A stretch of DNA of 64,000 nucleotides from Flavobacterium cellulosilyticum (GTDB taxonomy: Bacteria; Bacteroidota; Bacteroidia; Flavobacteriales; Flavobacteriaceae). The stretch spans positions 142,486 through 206,485 of the forward strand of contig NZ_SMFK01000006.1 in assembly GCF_004349355.1 (NCBI RefSeq), given 5' to 3'. Position numbers and translations under genes: made by a program. Under the pieces are notes generated by a model. It saw only the letters and a program-made list of their open reading frames with translations, ran no database searches and was not told where the DNA came from. Shown piece after piece: positions 17,489-25,264 of the stretch (positions within the stretch are counted from its first letter, which is position 1; every line of letters begins with the position of its first letter).

Positions 17489-18400
17489 TTAAAACAATCC
17501 TTCGATTGATAAATATCTTTCGCCTGTATCGTAATTAAAAGTTAGCACAACCGCACCATCAGGAATAGTATCCAGTTTTTTTGCAACAGCCGCCAATGAG
17601 GCTCCGGTTGAAATCCCAACAAGAATTCCTTCTTCTAAAGCAATTTTTCTAGCGAATTCAAATGAATCCTCTTTAGAAACTTGTATTACTTCATCAATTA
17701 ATTCAGAACGATAAATCGATGGAACAAACCCCGCTCCTATTCCTTGTAAAGGATGTGGTCCAGGAATTCCACCGCTTAATACCGGAGATAATTCTGGCTC
17801 TACAGCGATTACTTTTATATTAGGGAATTTAGCTTTCAAAACTTTTGACACGCCTGTAATGTGACCACCAGTTCCTACTCCGGTGATAACATAATCTAAG
17901 CCATTAGGAAAATCGGCAATAATTTCTTGTGCAGTTGTTCTTTCGTGTACTTCAACATTAGCTGGATTGTCAAATTGTTTAGGCGACCATGCGTTTGGAG
18001 TTTCAAGGACCAATTCGGCTGCTTTTTCGATAGCGCCTTTCATTCCCTTTTCTCGTGGCGTAAGTACAAATTCAGCACCATAAATTTCCATTAATTTTCT
18101 ACGCTCTACACTCATAGAATCTGGCATTACCAATATCACTTTATAACCTTTGACAGCAGCAACCAATGCGATTCCAATTCCTGTATTTCCAGATGTCGGC
18201 TCTATAATTACACTATTAGCATTCAACAATCCTTTACTTTCGGCATCTTCTATCATTGATAGTGCAATCCTGTCTTTGATACTATTACCAGGATTCGATC
18301 TTTCTAATTTAATCCAAACTTCTTTTTTGTTTCCAAATAATTTATTGATTTTAACTACAGGTGTATTTCCAATGGTTTCTAATATGTTTTTTGCTCTCAT
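17489..18400 (-). CDS. cysK: Cysteine synthase (O-acetylserine sulfhydrylase)
   Basis: A 303-residue PLP enzyme that makes cysteine from O-acetylserine and sulfide. The Schiff-base lysine is K42 in NPGNSIKDR. The substrate loop [11 protein letters not shown] is at about 68-78 and the phosphate-binding loop [11 protein letters not shown] at about 173-183. The late [10 protein letters not shown] is also typical. Length is normal for CysK. It is monocistronic with its own terminator. CysM-like use of other sulfur donors cannot be excluded. Confidence 0.92.
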   Translation of the reverse strand: MRAKNILETIGNTPVVKINKLFGNKKEVWIKLERSNPGNSIKDRIALSMIEDAESKGLLNANSVIIEPTSGNTGIGIALVAAVKGYKVILVMPDSMSVERRKLMEIYGAEFVLTPREKGMKGAIEKAAELVLETPNAWSPKQFDNPANVEVHERTTAQEIIADFPNGLDYVITGVGTGGHITGVSKVLKAKFPNIKVIAVEPELSPVLSGGIPGPHPLQGIGAGFVPSIYRSELIDEVIQVSKEDSFEFARKIALEEGILVGISTGASLAAVAKKLDTIPDGAVVLTFNYDTGERYLSIEGLF

Positions 18401-18520
18401 GTTTGTTATAATAAAATTTGAATTGATAGTTTTTTATGTATTGGCTAATTTACATAAAAAAGACTAGGGATTAGATGGGTATGAAAACAAAAATCAATCT
18501 AGTTTTATGTGACTTTTCAG

Positions 18521-18566
18521 GTTAAAAAAAAGCTCCTGGCATTTAAAACTAGGATCTTTAATGTCA
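18521..18566. repeat. Degenerate terminator-like repeat, copy A
   Basis: GTTAAAAAAAAGCTCCTGG followed by AGGATCTTTAATGT. It aligns with similar segments at 20063-20108 and 20690-20735. The arms of this copy pair less well than those of copy B. Confidence 0.45.
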
Positions 18567-18623
18567 GATCGTATTTACGAATCGTGTGATTTTGAAAAGA
18601 AAATATTTATATTATCAATACTT

Positions 18624-19895
18624 TTATTTTGATGTACTTACCCTCCAAATGGTGTTGGTTTTATCATCTGTAACTAGCAGGTCTCCAATAGGCATAACAA
18701 TTATGCCAACAGGTCTACCATGAACGACATCTTTTTCTGAATTTACAATGAAACCAGTTAGGAAGTCTTCAGATTTTGCCGAAGGTTTTCCGTCTTTGAA
18801 TGGAACGAAAACCACTCTATAACCTGATATTTTTTTTCGATTCCAAGACCCATGCTGCGCTATAAAAGCACCATTTTTGTACTTTTCAGGAAAAGAAGTT
18901 CCGGTGTAAAATGCTAGCCCGAGGGAAGCGGTATGTGCGCCTAAAGGAAAATCGGGCACTAAGGTTTTTTTTACCAATATGGGTTTCATTTCCTTTACTC
19001 TAACATCTTCATGTTGTCCAAAATAGACATATGGCCAACCATAAAAACCGTTTTCTTGAACTGAAGTCAGGTAGTCAGGAACGAGATTGTCTCCCAGTCC
19101 ATCTCGTTCATTTACCACTGTCCAAAGAGTTTTGGTTCCTGGCGCCCAATCCATTCCTACTGGATTACGAAGTCCTGCAGCAACAACTCTTAAATCAGAA
19201 CCATCAGGATTTATCTCTAATATGTTGGCGCGAAGCAACTCGTTAGCTATTCCGTTTTCAGCTATATTAGATCCAGAACCTACTGCAATATAGATTTTAG
19301 AGTTATCACTATTGGCAATAATATTTCTGGACCAGTGTCTATTGTGTTTTCCTGCCGGAAGATCAACAATCTTTTCGCCCTTGCCAGTTATTTTTGTCTG
19401 GCCATCCTTATAGGGATAGCGTAGTATCGCATTGGTATTAGCAACATAAAACCAATTGCCAATCACCAACATTCCGAATGGTTGGTTGAGTCCCTCAGTA
19501 AGAAAAGTTGTTCTCAAATCTGGAATGCCGTCTTTATTGCTATCTCGAAGTAAAGTAATAATATTGGCACTATGTTTTAAATTATTGGATCTCCAGACGC
19601 CTATCAACGTAGCTCCAATTTGTTTGAAAAGGCTGTAGTTAGAATTACTTTGAGCCACCAAAACATCACCATTTGGGGTGACATACATCCAACGAGGATT
19701 TTGGAAGCCGTCTGCATATTTTGTCACTGTAAATCCAGGTGGCGCTATGGGTGTTTGCCCCTGTTTCCATCCGATTACTTTAGAATAATTACCGTACGAT
19801 TTGGTAGGAGAGCCAAGCGAATCGGCTTTTACCGTACTTTGTTCCACACAAAAGAATGGCATTACGAATAGAAATAAAAGGCAGCCTTTTTTCAT
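18624..19895 (-). CDS. Sorbosone dehydrogenase-like beta-propeller protein
   Basis: A 423-residue secreted protein with an N-terminal signal peptide (first 24 residues, probable cleavage after VKA). The rest resembles the soluble glucose/sorbosone dehydrogenase beta-propeller: PPGFTVTKYADGFQNPRWM at the start of the fold, GLNQPFGM, AAGLRNPVGMDWAP, and a late AQHGSWNRKKISGYRVVFVPF. Relatives are PQQ-dependent periplasmic sugar dehydrogenases, but many homologues have no proven activity. No PQQ synthesis gene is in the window. It stands alone. The sugar-oxidising role is inferred from the family. Confidence 0.8.
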   Translation of the reverse strand: MKKGCLLFLFVMPFFCVEQSTVKADSLGSPTKSYGNYSKVIGWKQGQTPIAPPGFTVTKYADGFQNPRWMYVTPNGDVLVAQSNSNYSLFKQIGATLIGVWRSNNLKHSANIITLLRDSNKDGIPDLRTTFLTEGLNQPFGMLVIGNWFYVANTNAILRYPYKDGQTKITGKGEKIVDLPAGKHNRHWSRNIIANSDNSKIYIAVGSGSNIAENGIANELLRANILEINPDGSDLRVVAAGLRNPVGMDWAPGTKTLWTVVNERDGLGDNLVPDYLTSVQENGFYGWPYVYFGQHEDVRVKEMKPILVKKTLVPDFPLGAHTASLGLAFYTGTSFPEKYKNGAFIAQHGSWNRKKISGYRVVFVPFKDGKPSAKSEDFLTGFIVNSEKDVVHGRPVGIIVMPIGDLLVTDDKTNTIWRVSTSK

Positions 19896-20062
19896 AATTA
19901 TTTAAATTTTAAATACTTATGAAGTTAATGAGATGTTTTGGTTTTCTTTTTATATTATTTTAAAATAAATTTATATAATTATTGTAAGATGTAGTCACCA
20001 ATTTACTTCTTTAAAAAATGTAAAAAACAAGCCATAATAAAATTGATAGTTAAAACTTTTTG

Positions 20063-20108
20063 GTTAAAAAAGCTCCAGGACTTTTGAAAGTTAGGAGCTT
20101 TGATGTTG
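20063..20108. repeat. Degenerate terminator-like repeat, copy B
   Basis: The arms AAAGCTCC and GGAGCTTT give a good stem, with the inner CTTTTGAAAG self-complementary. It is followed by GATGTTG. It lies just downstream (minus strand) of the decayed toxin gene and is the best preserved of three copies. Confidence 0.5.
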
Positions 20109-20136
20109 TATTTCTGAAGTAACTTTAAGATGAAAA

Positions 20137-20417
20137 TTATTTATCATTATAATGCCCTAAGGCTGAAATGATAATTACCACAAATTCGTGGTCGATAATT
20201 TCATTTATCAATCACTCTTTTTTGTTAATTCGCCGAGACCAATCATTTTCATCCTTGTATTGCAGTTTCTCAGGTTTGCCAATTCCAATTGTTGGATGCG
20301 TTTCTAATTCTAGAAATATTTTCTCAATTTTCGAAATATCCGCTTTCTTTCCAGACTTTTTTATTTTTGATAAATCAGCCAGGCTTCTTTGTTTATCTCT
20401 ATTGAATATCTGCACAT
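20137..20417 (-). pseudogene. Decayed Txe/YoeB-family toxin gene
   Basis: Translation in pieces gives a YoeB-type mRNA interferase. The N-terminal part MCRYSIEINKEAWLIYQK runs into a stop at 20361-20363. The continuation KIKKSGKKADISKIEK is in another frame, so there is a frameshift near 20360-20385. After WSRRINKKE an in-frame TGA at 20212-20214 takes the place of the expected Arg codon (one base from CGA). Beyond the stop, in the same frame, come LINEIIDHEF and the family C-terminus ISALGHYNDK. GKPEKLQ and WSRRIN are hallmark motifs. Two independent lesions mean it should be non-functional. It overlaps the end of an antitoxin-like frame. Confidence 0.85.
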
Positions 20418-20628
20418 ATATTTTTGGCATCTACTTTGATGTAGTTTTCTTCTCTGTAGGCTGATTCCTGAAAGTTTTTATGGTGTTTCTCTAACCTTTC
20501 AATGATTTCTGGATTTGTAATCTCATTAGTTTGCTCAATCACCTCCACATCAAACGCTTTCAAAATCTTTTTGATGATGGCAATTTGAGAAATGTCTTTT
20601 ATGTTTACAGTATGTGTAGTCTTTTTAT
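20399..20628 (-). pseudogene. Antitoxin remnant (DUF2683-like) upstream of the dead toxin
   Basis: An open frame reads TVNIKDISQIAIIKKILKAF, then EVIEQTNEITNPEIIERLEK, and ends at a TAG at 20399-20401 inside the toxin start. Its makeup resembles the small DUF2683-type antitoxins paired with YoeB-like toxins in Bacteroidota. No ATG or other common start lies at a sensible place in this frame (an ATA is at 20626-20628), so the start codon appears lost. The family assignment is from memory and tentative. Overlap with the toxin fits the usual antitoxin-then-toxin order. Confidence 0.6.
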
Positions 20629-20689
20629 TAAGTATTCAATTGAAATATAAAGGTATAAAATATTTCAGGTTATTAATAAAAGCTTTGTT

Positions 20690-20735
20690 GTTAAAAAAAC
20701 TAGACTTTTGGGAGAATAGGAGTTTTGATGTTTTA
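20690..20735. repeat. Degenerate terminator-like repeat, copy C
   Basis: GTTAAAAAAACTAGACTTTTG followed by ATAGGAGTTTTGATGTT. It matches copy B (20063-20108) in the poly-A start, the GACTTTTG block and the TAGGAG(C/T)TTTGATGTT end. It is downstream of the gene ending at 20774 (minus strand). Confidence 0.45.
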
Positions 20736-20773
20736 TATTGTAGGGAAAGCTGAAAGCTTGGAAGAGTTGGAAA

Positions 20774-21304
20774 TTAATCTTTGAATAAGTTTTCGTTTCC
20801 GAATTCTACTCCATTCAGCTCTAGTAAATGGGTAATGCCTTTTTTTACTCTATTTGTTTTTTCTAAAGATGTTGTCATTGGTATTTGTATAAAATCTTTG
20901 TAGCTGTAATCTTCTTTATGGTCAAAAGGAATATATTTAACTGTACCATCCTTATTTAAAATTCTTAAAACAAAAATTGCGCTATTGTATTCATTAGGTG
21001 TAACAGTAATTGAATTTATTGATTTTGGATGAAATAAATAAGTTGAAAGTATACGATTACTAACGTAACAATCAAAAACAATTACTTTAGCATTTGAATC
21101 AGGATCTATTTTAGTAGAAACGATATATTTCATAGGCGCAGCCTGATGTGTAAAAGGGTTGTCTGGCATTGGAGTGCAATATGTCACAAACATTGTGTTT
21201 AAAAAGTCTATTGTTTCCTTTTCTGTTTGTGCATTACTTTTACTTACAGAGAATTGAAAAAAAAGAAAGCTAAAAATTATCGATTTGATAGTTAAATCTT
21301 TCAT
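20774..21304 (-). CDS. Secreted protein of unknown function
   Basis: I do not recognise this 176-residue protein. It has an N-terminal signal peptide (about residues 1-25, cleavage near SNAQ) and no further membrane segment. The mature part is mixed alpha/beta with a Cys pair (FVTYC and VFDCYV) that could form a disulfide. It is predicted to be periplasmic. It sits between a decayed toxin-antitoxin remnant and another small unknown gene, in a low-density region with unusual repeats. Confidence 0.6.
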   Translation of the reverse strand: MKDLTIKSIIFSFLFFQFSVSKSNAQTEKETIDFLNTMFVTYCTPMPDNPFTHQAAPMKYIVSTKIDPDSNAKVIVFDCYVSNRILSTYLFHPKSINSITVTPNEYNSAIFVLRILNKDGTVKYIPFDHKEDYSYKDFIQIPMTTSLEKTNRVKKGITHLLELNGVEFGNENLFKD

Positions 21305-21404
21305 AGTTTATGATTTGTTTAATTTTAATAAAATTAGTAATTATGCAATATTTTGTTCTGGAAATTGAAGTCAATCTATTAATTATTTATTATGAATAAT
21401 TAAT

Positions 21405-21809
21405 CTAATTGATCTGTTTTTCTGCAAAATCGACAAAGTAGTCTTCCCCTTTTTTATATCCAAAAAAATATGGAAAGTTATTTTCAATGTATTTAAATTC
21501 TTTAGAGAAACTTTCAATATTTATTTCTCTTTCATTAATTTTTTTAAGGATAAGATTAATGAATCTTATAAATTCTTCTATCACTTCTTTGGAAATGCGA
21601 AATGTAATTGAGCGCCATTGGTGTTTAATGTTTTCTCGATATTGATATTCTAAAAAAGTATGATTGAAAATAAAGTGTTTATCATATTCAATCATTGAAT
21701 CATTTTGATGTATTAATTTTTCTTTGTCTAATTTGAAGAGAAATAAATCTTTGTCAATTATTATTGTTTTTGAAATTTCATCAGTAATTATTTTAAATTT
21801 AGAAAGCAT
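21405..21809 (-). CDS. Small cytoplasmic protein of unknown function
   Basis: I do not recognise this 134-residue protein. It has no signal peptide or membrane segment. It has an N-terminal half rich in strands and a C-terminal half of amphipathic helices rich in Lys, Glu, Phe and Ile (EEFIRFINLILKKINERE). AT-rich codon use is like the neighbours. It is about 100 bases upstream of the secreted unknown gene on the same strand, so the two may be co-transcribed. No function can be offered. Confidence 0.55.
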   Translation of the reverse strand: MLSKFKIITDEISKTIIIDKDLFLFKLDKEKLIHQNDSMIEYDKHFIFNHTFLEYQYRENIKHQWRSITFRISKEVIEEFIRFINLILKKINEREINIESFSKEFKYIENNFPYFFGYKKGEDYFVDFAEKQIN

Positions 21810-21930
21810 GTTTTTTTTGTTTATGTAAGTTGTAAAGTTATCTAAACATAATTAACAAAGCAGTATTTGTAGGTATTTTTTTTAAAATATTATTAATTAA
21901 GAAACATCTCATTCTTTTTAAGAAAACCAA

Positions 21931-21957
21931 AAAACCCTCACATCACTGCAAGGGTTC
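21931..21957 (-). terminator. Terminator after ahcY (repeated module)
   Basis: AACCCT and AGGGTT arms around CACATCACTGCA; on the minus strand a T run follows. It is nearly the same sequence as the terminator after cysK at 17441-17470. Confidence 0.75.
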
Positions 21958-21997
21958 TAAATCTAAAATCATAAATCGCTAATCTAAAATCAGCAAT

Positions 21998-23314
21998 CTA
22001 ATATCTATAGTATTCTGGTTTGAATGGCCCTTCAACAGGAACTCCAATATAAGCTGCTTGATCGTCACGTAAAACTTCCAATTCAACACCTAATTTAGCC
22101 AAATGCAAGAAAGCTACTTTTTCATCCAAATGTTTAGGCAACATGTACACGTCATTGTTGTATGCCGCGCTGTTTTTCCATAATTCGATTTGAGCTAGAG
22201 TTTGGTTGGTAAAGGAGTTACTCATTACAAAACTTGGGTGACCTGTAGCACAACCAAGGTTTACCAAACGACCTTCAGCCAAGATCAAAATATCTTTTCC
22301 TGCGATAGTATATTTATCCACTTGTGGTTTGATTTCGATTTTTGATGCTCCGTGAGTTTTGTTCAACCAAGCCATATCAATTTCGTTATCAAAATGCCCA
22401 ATGTTACAAACGATAACTTTATCTTTCATTTGCTCAAAGTCAGAACCTAGGATAATATCTTTGTTTCCAGTAGTGGTGATGATGATATCAGCATTCCCAA
22501 CTACAGTACTTAATTTTTTTACTTCATAACCGTCCATTGCAGCTTGTAATGCACAAATTGGATCGATTTCAGTAACTGTAACGATAGAACCAGCACCTCT
22601 AAATGAAGCAGCAGTTCCTTTTCCTACGTCACCGTATCCACAAACAACAACTCTTTTTCCAGCCAACATAATATCTGTAGCACGACGAACTGCATCAACT
22701 GCTGATTCTTTACAACCGTATTTGTTGTCAAATTTCGATTTAGTAACCGAATCATTCACGTTGATAGCCGGCATTGGCAAAGTTCCTGCTTTTACTCTTT
22801 CGTACAATCTGTGAACACCAGTAGTCGTTTCTTCTGACAATCCTTTGATTCCAGGAACCAATTCAGGGAAACGGTCAATAACCATATTGGTCAAATCTCC
22901 ACCATCATCAAGAATCATGTTCAATGGTTTTCTATCTTCACCAAAGAACAATGTTTGCTCAATACACCAGTCAAAATCTGGTTCGTTCAAGCCTTTCCAA
23001 GCATACACCTGAATTCCTGCAGCAGCAATTGCAGCAGCAGCTTGATCTTGAGTTGAAAAAATATTACAAGATGACCAAGTTACTTCGGCACCTAGAGCAA
23101 TAAGAGTTTCAATTAAAACCGCAGTTTGAATTGTCATGTGCAAACATCCTGCAATACGAGCACCAGCAAGAGGTTGTTCGTCTTTGTATTCAGCACGAAG
23201 TGCCATTAAACCTGGCATTTCAGCTTCTGCTAATTCAATTTCTTTTCTTCCCCAAGCCGCTAGAGAAATGTCTTTTACTTTGAAAGCCACATAAGGCATA
23301 GTCGATGTACTCAT
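21998..23314 (-). CDS. ahcY: Adenosylhomocysteinase
   Basis: A 438-residue cytoplasmic enzyme that splits S-adenosylhomocysteine into adenosine and homocysteine, clearing the product of SAM-dependent methylation. The NAD-binding loop [17 protein letters not shown] is near residues 223-239. The two family signatures are present: [16 protein letters not shown] (about 81-96) and the NAD-loop region. The C-terminus KPEYYRY is the conserved end that contacts NAD of the neighbouring subunit. Full length for the family. It is monocistronic with its own promoter and terminator. Confidence 0.97.
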   Translation of the reverse strand: MSTSTMPYVAFKVKDISLAAWGRKEIELAEAEMPGLMALRAEYKDEQPLAGARIAGCLHMTIQTAVLIETLIALGAEVTWSSCNIFSTQDQAAAAIAAAGIQVYAWKGLNEPDFDWCIEQTLFFGEDRKPLNMILDDGGDLTNMVIDRFPELVPGIKGLSEETTTGVHRLYERVKAGTLPMPAINVNDSVTKSKFDNKYGCKESAVDAVRRATDIMLAGKRVVVCGYGDVGKGTAASFRGAGSIVTVTEIDPICALQAAMDGYEVKKLSTVVGNADIIITTTGNKDIILGSDFEQMKDKVIVCNIGHFDNEIDMAWLNKTHGASKIEIKPQVDKYTIAGKDILILAEGRLVNLGCATGHPSFVMSNSFTNQTLAQIELWKNSAAYNNDVYMLPKHLDEKVAFLHLAKLGVELEVLRDDQAAYIGVPVEGPFKPEYYRY

Positions 23315-23345
23315 TTATAGTATATTTGTAATTATAAATTTTTTG

Positions 23346-23353
23346 CAAAATTA
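23346..23353 (-). promoter_or_regulatory. Possible -7 box for ahcY
   Basis: Minus-strand TAATTTTG fits TAnnTTTG and lies about 32 bases before the ahcY start codon. No clear upstream TTG was found, so this is a weak call. Confidence 0.35.
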
Positions 23354-23447
23354 CGTAATAAGTTATGATTTAAAAAGGAATCGTAAATATTTATGAATTG
23401 TTTAATAGTCTAATCTTTTGAATCTTAACGAAATAATTTATTAATTT

Positions 23448-23526
23448 GAAGCTATTTCCCGCTATTCGCTATATCTTTATGTTCTTAAAGGAAGAACATA
23501 AAGGATACCACTTCTATCGGGGCTAC
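23448..23526. repeat. Flavobacterial-type intergenic repeat, copy 1
   Basis: The segment starts GAAGCTATTTCCCGCTATTC, holds a perfect 12-base hairpin (CTTTATGTTCTT at 23475-23486, AAGAACATAAAG at 23492-23503) and ends AAGGATACCACTTCTATCGG. Both ends share a skeleton with the element at 35743-35831. I recall similar elements scattered in flavobacterial genomes; this was not checked. Confidence 0.6.
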
Positions 23527-23543
23527 AAAATCACGACATTAAA

Positions 23544-24200
23544 ATGCCACTTTACAAAACCATAAACTTCAATTCGACAACACAAATCCTAGTTTGGAAA
23601 ATAACCGAATCCTTAGAGGACCTATTGAGTAAGGTCGTATTAAAAGAAACAACACAACTTCGACTTAACGGAATGAAGTCTGAGTTGCACCAACGTGGAT
23701 TTCTAAGTGTTCGAATGTTATTGCAAGAAGCTGGTTTCAATGATTTTGACCTGCATTATGACGCATTCGGAAAACCATATCTGAATCCAAATGAACGTCA
23801 TACTGAGCCTGTCGAAGTGTCAATTACGCATTCGCACAATTTTTCGGTCATCATTATTTCTGAGGATGCTGCAGGAATCGACATCGAATTGCAACGAGAA
23901 AAAATCATGCGCATCGCCGATAAATTTGTAAACGAAAAGGAACTAAGTCGATTGAGATGTTTTGACACCAATGATTACATTCGAAAACTAACTGTAAAAT
24001 GGGGCGTTAAAGAATCCATTTTTAAAATAAGAAACGAAAGCGGCATCAGTTTCAAAAATCATATTCAGGTAAACACATTCGAACTCAAAGACACCAAAAC
24101 CACAGCCCTACTCGATTTCGAAAACACAAAACAAGAATTCAATGTATATTTCGAGGAATTTGAAAATTTTACTTTAGTATATGCTTTTGAGAAGATTTGA
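23544..24200 (+). CDS. 4'-phosphopantetheinyl transferase (Sfp type)
   Basis: A 218-residue enzyme that moves the phosphopantetheine arm from CoA to carrier proteins. It shows the two Sfp-family metal/CoA motifs: GIDIELQ (about 112-118) and KWGVKESIFKI (about 151-161). The start ATG gives the normal length. Two repeats have shaped this gene. Residues NERHTEPVEVS (about 82-92) come from an interspersed DNA repeat inserted in frame before the family block SITHSHNFS. The stop codon TGA lies in the left arm of the first of six palindromes linked to the RAYT. It is probably used for polyketide, peptide or fatty-acid carrier proteins; none is in the window. Confidence 0.85.
   Translation: MPLYKTINFNSTTQILVWKITESLEDLLSKVVLKETTQLRLNGMKSELHQRGFLSVRMLLQEAGFNDFDLHYDAFGKPYLNPNERHTEPVEVSITHSHNFSVIIISEDAAGIDIELQREKIMRIADKFVNEKELSRLRCFDTNDYIRKLTVKWGVKESIFKIRNESGISFKNHIQVNTFELKDTKTTALLDFENTKQEFNVYFEEFENFTLVYAFEKI
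23796..23821. repeat. Interspersed repeat inside the PPTase gene
   Basis: CGTCATACTGAGCCTGTCGA followed by AGTGTC. I recall this GTCATACTGAGCCTGTCGAAG-type sequence as a dispersed bacterial repeat that often encodes RHTEPVEV when it falls in genes. Here it is in frame. The recognition is from memory and was not searched. Confidence 0.6.
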
Positions 24201-24225
24201 CAACTTTTAGAAAGTTGTCAAATCT
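24193..24225. repeat. REP-like palindrome 1 (spans the PPTase stop codon)
   Basis: A perfect 15-base stem, AGATTTGACAACTTT and AAAGTTGTCAAATCT, with a 3-base loop. The stop codon of the upstream gene (24198-24200) is inside the left arm. It is followed by CTATATTCAGG, shared with copy 2. Confidence 0.9.
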
Positions 24226-24297
24226 ATATTCAGGTATCACAGGTATCAAGAATTAAAAAACAAGTATTACAATTTATGTATTGCAAATGATCTGAGA

Positions 24298-24330
24298 AGA
24301 TTTGACAATTTTCAAAAAGTTGTCGAATCT
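24298..24330. repeat. REP-like palindrome 2
   Basis: A variant of the same palindrome (AGATTTGACAATTTT and AAAGTTGTCGAATCT) with two substitutions. It is followed by the same CTATATTCAGG tail as copy 1, so the duplicated unit is longer than the stem. Confidence 0.85.
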
Positions 24331-24380
24331 ATATTCAGGAGTCATATTACTCATAAACAAAAAAACATATGCACTAGAAA

Positions 24381-24412
24381 AGATTTGACAACTTTCTAAA
24401 AGTTGTCAAATC
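24381..24412. repeat. REP-like palindrome 3, upstream of the RAYT gene
   Basis: AGATTTGACAACTTT, CT loop, AAAGTTGTCAAATC. It ends 24 bases before the transposase start codon. Confidence 0.9.
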
Positions 24413-24436
24413 AAAAAAATTTAAAAAACTACAGAA

Positions 24437-25081
24437 ATGGCAAAAAAAGAACATTATTACACCCGATTTGAAAACGACGGAATCTATCACGTTTATAACA
24501 GATCTGTAGACAGAAAAATAATGTTCACTTCGGATAGAAATTATGAATTTTTCATTCGACAATTTGACAAATACTTATCCAATTACATTACCATTTACGC
24601 ATATTGCCTGTTAGGAAATCATTTTCATTTCATGATAAAAGTGAATAATTTGATAGATTTGATAACTTTTCGAAAGTTGTCAAATCTAGAACAATCAAAC
24701 CAACAAAAAACTACACACGATATTATAAGTCATCAATTTAAAAAGTTTTTTCAAAGTTATGCAATGGCATTCAACAAAGAACAAAACAGGATAGGGACAC
24801 TTTTCCAAACCCCTTTTAAACGTGTTAGAGTAGAAGACGAAAACTATTTAAGAGAATTAATCTGTTACATAAATACCAATGCACAAAAACACAATCTAGT
24901 AAAAGATTTTAAAGATTGGAAATGGTCCTCTTATCATAATTTAATCTCAAATAAAGGCACTAAATTGCAAAAAGATGAAGTGATTCAATATTTTGATGAC
25001 ATTGATAATTTTAAATATTGTCATTTCGAATACGCACGTAATATTGATTCCGGTGAAAGAGATTTTTTCATAGAAGATTAA
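24437..25081 (+). CDS. REP-associated tyrosine transposase (RAYT, Y1/HUH family)
   Basis: A 214-residue single-strand transposase of the IS200-related Y1 family. It has the N-terminal IYHVYNRSVDRKIMF (about 17-30), the HUH metal motif GNHFHFMIKV with H62 and H64, and the probable catalytic Tyr144 in ICYINTNAQKH. The C-terminal WKWSSYHNL block is typical of RAYTs. Such enzymes nick at REP hairpins. Six copies of one palindrome lie within 1.1 kb around it, three before, two after and one inside the gene. The internal copy is in frame and encodes residues 73-84 (IDLITFRKLSNL), in the variable stretch between the HUH motif and SHQFKKFFQSY. The frame is otherwise intact, so the enzyme may be active. 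Confidence 0.9.
   Translation: MAKKEHYYTRFENDGIYHVYNRSVDRKIMFTSDRNYEFFIRQFDKYLSNYITIYAYCLLGNHFHFMIKVNNLIDLITFRKLSNLEQSNQQKTTHDIISHQFKKFFQSYAMAFNKEQNRIGTLFQTPFKRVRVEDENYLRELICYINTNAQKHNLVKDFKDWKWSSYHNLISNKGTKLQKDEVIQYFDDIDNFKYCHFEYARNIDSGERDFFIED
24655..24687. repeat. REP-like palindrome 4, inside the RAYT gene
   Basis: AGATTTGATAACTTTT-CG-AAAGTTGTCAAATCT, one substitution from the perfect form. It is translated in frame as residues 73-84 of the transposase. Confidence 0.9.
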
Positions 25082-25098
25082 AAAAATAAAGATTTGTT

Positions 25099-25131
25099 AG
25101 ATTTGACAACTTTTTAAAAGTTGTCAAATCT
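25099..25131. repeat. REP-like palindrome 5, downstream of the RAYT gene
   Basis: Perfect AGATTTGACAACTTT / AAAGTTGTCAAATCT stem beginning 18 bases after the transposase stop. With its flanking A and T runs it could also terminate transcription. Confidence 0.9.
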
Positions 25132-25215
25132 TTCAAACATATTTAATTACAAAAATTTTCAACAAAAGCCTCCTATCAAAAACCATAATCAACAAGCTTT
25201 AGGCTAAATTTGAAA

Positions 25216-25248
25216 AGATTTGACAACTTTTAAAAAGTTGTCAAATCT
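25216..25248. repeat. REP-like palindrome 6, upstream of the GGGP synthase gene
   Basis: Perfect AGATTTGACAACTTT / AAAGTTGTCAAATCT stem ending 16 bases before the next start codon, so in the mRNA it would sit in the leader of that gene. Confidence 0.9.
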
Positions 25249-25264
25249 AACACACATATAATAA

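Noticed and set aside
19031..19293. Two short plus-strand frames inside the sorbosone-dehydrogenase-like gene
   Set aside because: They are antisense shadows of a well-supported coding region.
20168..20464. Plus-strand open frame of 98 codons
   Set aside because: It is the antisense of the decayed toxin and antitoxin genes, which explain the sequence better.
24193..25248. CRISPR array suggested by regularly repeated 33-base units
   Set aside because: Spacing is irregular (about 50-410 bases), the repeats are full palindromes, one is inside a gene, and no cas gene is present.
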